Shown: positions 57,421-64,000 of the stretch, piece after piece
Layout of the letters: every line of letters starts with the position of its first letter
Position numbering within the stretch: the first letter of the stretch is position 1
DNA from: Cryptomeria japonica
Taxonomy: Eukaryota > Streptophyta > Pinopsida > Cupressales > Cupressaceae
Assembly (NCBI RefSeq): GCF_030272615.1
Contig: NC_081409.1
Location: 615,770,755-615,834,754 of the forward strand
Reading direction: 5' to 3'
DNA: 64,000 nucleotides
The notes under the pieces: generated by a model
Told to the model about the DNA's origin: nothing
The model's input: the letters and a program-made list of their open reading frames with translations, nothing else
Databases searched by the model: none
Made by a program: the position numbers and the translations under genes

Positions 57421-60371
57421 TGTATTATAATTAAACTCCATGTCAATCTTATAATTACCTATCACTTTCCTCAATCTACCTTTCCCCATCAGGTACTCCC
57501 CTTTGAATTTGTTAATGGATTTGGGATCCCAAATGGAATCTACATGGATCTTTGTTGTGAACTTAGATAGATATTCAGTATTGTACACCACTGTTTGGTA
57601 TACCATATATCCCTCCATCATAGAACCCTTAGGATGTGCTCTTATTCTAACCAAAGCCTTCAAAAATTTCAAGTGCCTCTCAACCATCCACATTGACCTT
57701 CTGTGTATAGGTACACACAATTAAATCTCTTCAACTTGGTGTATGAGGTAGTGTTCTTGTGCATTGAGAAATATTGAAGGTAGACACTTTTGCATTTCAC
57801 ACATTAGACGAGGATTTTTTCTCTTCCAATAATTTATATCTTCTTTATGGATTTCTTTAGATGACAACCATCTACAAGTGATTCAAGACACAAATATATA
57901 ATATATTACATAACAAGTAAAACAAATGGTAAATATAAGATGTATACAACAAATTTAACAAATATCGTTACTTACCTTATGTATTTTCCAAGATCATATA
58001 TAACTTGCTTGACATTGTTGTTGAAGTTGTCTGGGAGAGATATAGGTAAAACGTACTGCAACATTTATAAAATTTTCTTTTCATTATTTTTCCAAAACTA
58101 GTAAACATAATACATAGAAAAGTACATACAATATACAAATATATATATAATATACCAGAATAATTACCTTAATGAAGGTATGCCAATCATGCATTTTCAT
58201 CCTTGACCCAAATTCACCTTTCTTTTTTATGATATTGTTTATGATCACTGCAAATCCTATTTGAAATCAAATTTTTTTGTATGACTTCTTTTATAGCATT
58301 GCTTTGCTTCTCCATTAATAACCAAGGAAGGGTGCTTATATCAATTTGGTCTCCATCGCTATTTAATTGAATGACATTTTTCATTGCATGATTGGCTTCT
58401 TGAATGTCACTAAAAATTTTGACAATTTTTTCTTTGTCATGCCTTCCATCCAATATTTTCTATACATTTCTATTATATTCTTTCCGATATGCATTACATC
58501 AAACAAATGCACAATTTATAGATGCTCATAGTAGGGCAACCTACTAAATTGTCCGGGATAACTTTTCAGTCCTTGTGGAAGCCAACCACTAATGCCTTGC
58601 CGACCTTCATGAAGCATATAAGTTAAACAAATTAACAATGACAATCATTTCCAATTACATCATGAGTAAACAAAACACAATATAAAAATATAAATTCCAA
58701 ACATATCATGTATGATAGATAAACAATTTGATCCAATGTATAACCTTGACGATTAATTCTATTATATTTTAAATTCCATAGGCGAGGTGTCATTCTTCAT
58801 GGTTTTGATGCAGTCTCTTCTTTTCCATTGAAAATATGTTTTTCAGTAGTTCGATACTTATGATTTCTGTGGAGGAAGTGCCTATACTCATGAAACACCT
58901 ACTTTTCTAAACTTGTTGAATGATGAGATTTCATCTTTGGACCACACATTGGACATGCAAATTTTCCCCTTGTTTGAAGACCTACAAGATCATATATAAT
59001 TGGATTAAATATGTCAATTTTTATAATTATATATAATATCTACTTCATAAAATTAAATATCATTAAATTGCAGTCGAACGTTATAACATACCACAAAAAT
59101 GTGTTAGCCCTGGGGCATCATGAATTGTCCATACAAGCATTGCATGGAATTGAAATTGTCTTTGTCCTTTTGGTCTTGAGACGTCATACATAGTGACACC
59201 ATTCCATAACTTTAGTAACTCGTCGATAAGAGGCTCGATATATACATTGATATCTTTAAATTGGTACTAACCTAGTTGAATGAACATAAACATTACCTAA
59301 TTATTATAACCATTTTACTGCAATATATATAAATTAATGTACATGACTATTAAATGAAAAAAATATAAGTCATTATGGAATAAATAAGACAAATGAGATG
59401 ATACTACATTAAAGAAAATTGATGTAAACAAATACTTGGAACAATCATTGCCAACATTATGTGCTTCCTCTTTATTGACATCCATGGAGGAATGCTATTG
59501 TTTATAACAAAAAAAGGCCACACTGAGTAAATAGATCTCAACTCTCCAAATGGATTGACATCGTCCGATGCCAATGAAAGCCTGAGATTATGAGGTTCTT
59601 CTTTAAAGTGTGGCCATTTTTCCTCCATGTCCCTAAATGCATAACCATTCATAGGCATTCAAAGAATGTCATCTCCACTTTTATTCCTTGCATGGTAATC
59701 CATAAATTGTGCTAAGGTTTTGCACCTAAATAATCGTTGCATACGTGCTATAATGGGAATTTAATGAAGAACCTTGTGAGGCACCTTTTTTGTTAGTTGA
59801 TTTGATCAATATCTACTGATATGACATTTTGGGCATTCTGTTGCAAATTCATGTTGTTTATGATATATAATATGATCATTTGGACATGCATCTATTGCTT
59901 GATACTCCATTCCAATATCTTTCATAATGGCAAATAAATCTCAGTATGAGCGAGGTAAAGTATTTGATGGTGGTAACAAAAATTCACCTATCAATCTACA
60001 ACAAAAGAATATTTTGTTAATATAAAGAATATTAATGGTACACATTTCATCCTTTATTTACTAGTGATGAACTAACAACAAAAATAGATGAAAAAAGATG
60101 ACATATATGACAATACCTTAACATTCGTGAGATTTATATGTTGGATAAACCATTCATAACTTTCAAGTTCAACACCAACAATACAATAGAGAGAAGAGTT
60201 GTTTGGGAGCCTTCATAAAGGGGCTTGTATGCCTCCTCAAGTACAGGTAAATCATGAACATCATTAAAGTCATCTCGATCATCATGATCAACTGCACCAC
60301 TAAATATGTCATGGATCAATGTATTTGTACCATCATCTTCAACCATGTTTTCTGACACCTGATCATCTTCT
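57421..60371 (-). pseudogene. Second CACTA TNP2 transposase, minus strand, truncated at both ends
   Basis: On the minus strand, an acidic N-terminal part (60,371-60,134: MVEDDGTNTLIHDIF) corresponds to 32.63-32.70 kb of the first copy. After it, 59,658-59,430 has NLRLSLASDDVNPFGELRSI and NSIPPWMSIKRKH (Transposase_21). 58,453-58,250 reads KEKIVKIFSDIQEANHAM, and 57,720-57,430 has RRSMWMVERHLKFLKALVRI and VYQTVVYNTEYLSKF (DUF4218). The frame between is broken by likely introns and stops. The 3' end after DUF4218 is missing, and the 5' end is cut at 60,372 by a copia element. It is a close relative of the transposase in the 15.7-kb CACTA. No CACTA terminus is visible. Confidence 0.75.
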
Positions 60372-60519
60372 TGTTGGAAATATGCTGGATCTGGTTAAGT
60401 GTTGTTATTATTGGCGCTCCGGTATAAGGTTTATAATTGAATTAATTGTTGTTATTGTTAGTAAATTGTTTCACCCCCCCCCCCTCTCAGTTTACTTCCT
60501 GTATCAATGCATTCCAACA
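60372..60519 (+). repeat. Copia 5' LTR, 148 bp, internally shortened
   Basis: Starts TGTTGGAAATATGCTGG and ends TTCCAACA, an 8-base inverted repeat. It shares its first 35 or so bases with the 3' LTR at 63,941 but then differs: the 3' LTR continues TGTCATTGAGGTTAG while this one passes quickly to the C-run and TCTCAG. An internal deletion of the 5' LTR is likely. Confidence 0.75.
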
Positions 60520-60521
60520 AT

Positions 60522-60533
60522 TGGTATCAGAGC
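60522..60533 (+). promoter_or_regulatory. Primer binding site (initiator-Met tRNA type)
   Basis: TGGTATCAGAGC, two bases after the LTR, is the standard copia primer site complementary to the 3' end of initiator methionine tRNA. Confidence 0.9.
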
Positions 60534-60574
60534 GAGGTCCTCTTTGTAGAAGCCTAACCGCTTGAGGAGATCTG

Positions 60575-63500
60575 ATGGCAACTGCATCTAGTTCTACATT
60601 CAATCCTTACGGGAAGGAGAGTCCCAGATTTGATGGTACAAATTACAAGATATGGAAGGAGTGAATGAAGATTCATCTCAGATGTCTTGGAGCTAAAGTA
60701 TGGGAGATAGTGGAGAAAGGGTATGTACCTCATGATCCTAATTCTAGAACACCAGCCCCTGCCGATAAAAATGATGTGAGAGAAAAATAAGCATTGTTGA
60801 GTGCCCTATCTGATGAAAAGCTATTGAATGTCATAGAGTTGGAGAATGCTAAGCTGATCTGGACAAAGCTTTAAACTCTTAATGAAGGTGACTAGGATAT
60901 GAAGATTGATAAACTTGAAGGTTTTCGGGTAAGATATGAAACTTTAAAGATGGAAGAAGATGAGAAGATAAGTTCTTTCATGGATAGAGTCAATGAGATT
61001 ATCATGGGTATCAAATATTGTGGCGGATCTGTTAGTGAAGATGAGATAGTGTCAAAATTTCTAAGAGTTCTACCTCTAGTTTACAAGATGAAGGCTATTG
61101 CTATCAATGAACTCCAGACAATGTCAAGTACCCCTGTGACCAGAGATACACTACTTGGGAAATTGACTTCTTTTTAACTTGAATAACTTGGACATCAGAG
61201 TGCTGCTAAAATTGAGACTGCATTTAGAGAATTTGCATTCGATAAAAAGAGGATAGATTGGAAAGAGATGTATGCTAAGGATATGGAGGAAATGGAGAAA
61301 GAGATCTTGAAGAGATGAAAGCCCTTATTGCTATAAGAATTCCTAAAGGACCATCTGGAAGTAAGTATGAAGGAAAATTCCCTTTTAAATGTTTTTCATC
61401 CAATAAGATTGGTCATTTTGCATCTAGATGTCCTGAGAGAGCTACTAGGAATCATGAAATATTTATGAGGAATTATAAGCCTAATCCTGAATATTAGAGC
61501 AGACCTAGATTCAGAAGGAATAAGGATAAATCATGTTATTATGATGGTGATGATGATGGTATTTTTGATGATGATGATGAACTTGTGAGTGGATACGGTA
61601 ATGGTGCTTCATCCGACAAAGATTGGGTCTTTATTGCTATCAAGGATGATTATCTTAAATCTATCATTGAACCAACACATATTGAGGAAAAGGCCTTGGC
61701 TGATAAAATTGAAGAGAAGGATGAATGGGTTATAGACAATGGATTCTCACATCACATGACTGGTGACAAAAGAAAGTTCTTATCATTGCAAGAATTTGAT
61801 GGTGGCTTGGTCAGATTTGGAGACAACAAGGCATGTAGGATCAAAAGCAAAGGAACAATATCATTGGATAGTAAGACTAATACTGATAATGGCTATTATG
61901 TTGAAGGCTTAAAGAATAATATTTTAAGTGTAGGTTAGATGGTGGATACAAGATTTCATTTGCAATTCAAGGATGTAAAATGCAAGATCACTAATAAATC
62001 TGGATTGGATATTGCTTCCGGAACTCAGACTAATGGTAATATCTTTCATTTGAACTTTGGTGAGAAGGCTTGCTTGATTGCTCAGATTGATGAGAGTTGG
62101 TTATGGCAAAAGAGGATGTGTCATGCTAATTTTGATTGCATAGTAAAGATCAGTTCAATACCAGCTGCTAGAGATTTGCCCAAGATTGTTAAACCTCATA
62201 ATCTGGTATGTAGAGAATGTCAAAATGGGTAAGCAAGTTAGAACTTCTTTCAGGAGTGTACATGATAAATCTAATAAAATTATCGATCTTATTCATACTA
62301 ATTTATATGGACCGACAAGGACTAAAATCTTTCAAGGTGATATATATTTTATGTTACTTATTGATGATTATTCTAGAATGATGTGGGTGGCATTTTTAAA
62401 AGAGAAATATGAAGCTTTTGAGAATTTCAAAATCTTTAAGGCTATGGTTGAGACTGAGACAGGACTGAAGATAAAGTGCTTAAGATAAGATCATGGTGGT
62501 GAGTTTACATCTGGTGAGTTCAACAACTTTTGTGAAAGGAATGGTATTAGGAGACAACTTTCTGCACCTAGAACCCCGCAATAGAACGGATTGGTGGAAA
62601 GAGAGAACACAACAATTTTGGATGCTGCAAGGAATATGATGACTGAAGCTAAATAACATGATATCTATTGGAGAGAGGTTGTCAATACCGCTATATACAC
62701 TTTCAATAGAGTACACATTAAAGGTGATATCGGTAAGACTCCTTATGAACTATGGTTTGGTCATACTCCTACTGTCAGATATTTCATAATTTTTGGAAGC
62801 AAATGTTACATTAGAAGAGATGATGCACTAGGAAAGTTTGATCCTATAAGTGATGAAGGAATATTTTTGGGTTATTCTACTAAGAGAAAAACATATAGAT
62901 CTTATAACAAAATATTGAATAGGATATTGGAAAGCATAAATGTCAAGGTGGATGAGCATGGTAGTAATCAAATCAGAGCATATGATTATAGACTGGAAGA
63001 TGAATTTATCAGATCTGAACCAGTAATGCAAGAATCAGTTTAGAACAGTGAACCAGTGACACCAGTAGCATCAAAAAATTCAACAATGACAGTGGAACAA
63101 CAAAATGAGTTAGAAAATCAAGAAAATTCAAAGACTCCTAGGTATGTAAAGCTAAATCATTTTAAAGATAAGATCTTTGGGGATTATTGCAAGGTGTGCG
63201 CCCTTGGTTTCCTTGTGTTGTGCACCATAGTGCTTGGATTTGTGACATGATATTCATTCTTTTTTGGCAAGAAGTTGGTTTCATGGCTTGGTAAGAAATA
63301 ATCATGCACTTCATTGTCTACAATTGAAGCATAATATGTTGTAGCTGGTACCAACTGTACTCAAATTTTATGGATGAAACTAATGTTAAAAGATATAAGG
63401 GTAAGCTATGATGAGCCTATTGTTATTCATTGTGATAATACTATTGCTATTGATATGTCAAAGAATCTGGTATTTCATTCCAAATCAAAACACATTTCTA

Positions 63501-63620
63501 TAAGGTATAATTTCTTGAAGGAAAAGGTTGAAGCAAAGGAAGTCAGATTGGTTTATGTGCCTACTAAGGAACATATTGCAAATATTCTAATGAAACCATT
63601 GCCTAATTTTTTTTTTTAAT
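60575..63620 (+). pseudogene. Copia gag-pol remnant without reverse transcriptase
   Basis: Gag starts at ATG 60,575 and has YKIWKE, a TGA where R is usual (WKERMK), ETLKMEEDEKISSFMDRVNE and LLGKLTSF. After a frameshift, the knuckle at about 61,390 reads CFSSNKIGHFASRC, with the second cysteine replaced by serine. Protease motif WVIDNGFSHHMTG (about 61,730) has D-N-G where D-S-G or D-T-G is catalytic. GAG-pre-integrase (LWQKRMCHANFDCI, CRECQNGKQ) and integrase (FMLLIDDYSRMMWVAFLKEK, DHGGEFTSGEFNNFC, TPQ-stop-NGLVERE) follow. RNase H (63,329-63,619: STIEA-stop-YVVAGTNCTQ, HCDNTIAIDMSKN, STK-type ending VPTKEHIANILMKPL) follows after the missing polymerase. Stops after SVG, in TPQQNG and in GDQD fit CAG-to-TAG. 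Confidence 0.8.
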
Positions 63621-63928
63621 ATCTCACAGATCAGTTGGGGGTTACCAACCCTCCAGAAGAGACTTAGAGATGCAGAGATGCATCAATCTAGTGAGCTTAT
63701 TAGACATACTTTTCTAATCCGGGTTGATGAAGATGGTGCTACTACTCAGGGGGAGTAGTTAGCTATTTGGTTCAGTACTCTTGGCTTAGTATCCATCCTT
63801 TGTCATTGATGTCAAAGGGGGAAAAGGTATTCCTGTGAAAACTGTTAGATCTTTTGATGGTATTTTGGAGTTTGTTGGCATTCCTTGGCAATTGGATGTT
63901 TTTCACATTCAGTATTTCCATCAATGCC

Positions 63929-63940
63929 AAAGGGGGAGAT
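63929..63940 (+). promoter_or_regulatory. Polypurine tract
   Basis: AAAGGGGGAGA directly before the start of the 3' LTR at 63,941, the normal plus-strand primer position. Confidence 0.85.
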
Positions 63941-64000
63941 TGTTTGCAATATGCTGGATTTGGTTAAGTGTTGTCATTGAGGTTAGTCTTGGTGATCATT
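63941..64000 (+). repeat. Copia 3' LTR, first 60 bp
   Basis: TGTTTGCAATATGCTGGATT and onwards matches the first bases of the LTR at 60,372 with a few changes. It continues beyond the window. Confidence 0.8.

Larger units (their letters stand above)
60372..64000 (+). mobile_element. Ty1/copia retrotransposon, RT-deleted, runs off the window
   Basis: The element inserted into the TNP2 gene to its left. Order: 5' LTR (60,372-60,519), primer site, gag, zinc knuckle, protease, GAG-pre-integrase, integrase, RNase H, polypurine tract, start of the 3' LTR (63,941). The integrase-before-RNase H order identifies copia. The reverse transcriptase region is gone: between about 63,140 and 63,290 the sequence passes from post-integrase linker to RNase H. 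The target duplication cannot be checked because the right end is outside the window. Confidence 0.85.

Overview
This is a window of plant nuclear DNA, most likely from a gymnosperm and possibly a conifer. It is built almost entirely of nested, decayed transposable elements. No intact host gene, tRNA or rRNA gene was found. Evidence for a plant: CACTA transposase domains (Transpos_assoc, Transposase_21, DUF4218, DUF4216), an L1-type LINE with DUF4283, zf-RVT and RNase H domains, and a Ty1/copia element with an initiator-Met-tRNA-type primer site. Conifer is an inference from the style of the repeats (long solo LTRs ending in a C-run plus TCTCAG, and nested decayed elements).

The main repeated coding unit is a protein family I do not recognise. 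It is a long single-exon reading frame of about 980-1,210 codons with a basic N-terminus, a central globular part and a coiled-coil C-terminus. I see five copies: A (1-2,859), B (14,436-17,465), a split copy C/E/G (20,838-21,987 + 37,675-38,765 + 55,840-56,552), D (22,725-25,670) and F (43,655-47,296). No polymerase, protease or integrase lies in the frame. B, D and F share a short motif about 0.8-1 kb past the stop, and the copies share a TATA-like box inside an inverted repeat shortly past the stop. This family is the best candidate for an undescribed system.

Layout from left to right. 1-3.9 kb: copy A and its 3' region. 3.9-4.6 kb: GA-rich repeat. 4.6-6.1 kb: CACTA-like short element. 7.9-13.3 kb: minus-strand remains of a transposase_24/TNP1-like gene and a SET-domain-like gene, interrupted by a solo LTR. 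13.3-14 kb: LTR-like segment. 14.4-18.3 kb: copy B, interrupted by a solo LTR. 18.4-20.8 kb: remains of a third CACTA. 20.8-57.4 kb: the split copy C/E/G, opened by two large insertions. The first is a 15.7-kb CACTA (21,988-37,671) that itself holds copy D, a truncated LINE and a degenerate TNP2 transposase. The second is a LINE complex (38,766-55,825) that holds an unknown minus-strand gene, a six-unit 278-bp array, copy F and a solo LTR. 57.4-60.4 kb: a second TNP2 gene on the minus strand. 60.4-64 kb: a copia element inserted into that gene.

Most nonsense codons sit where one C-to-T change from CAG, CAA, CGA or TGG would explain them, and paralogous copies confirm glutamine at some sites. 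Copies D and F show no frameshift over 2.9 and 3.6 kb yet carry 10 and 5 internal stops. This looks like decay by methyl-cytosine deamination. Three solo LTRs, the LINE and the CACTA could each be bounded to the base or nearly so, from target-site duplications and from exact restoration of the interrupted reading frame.
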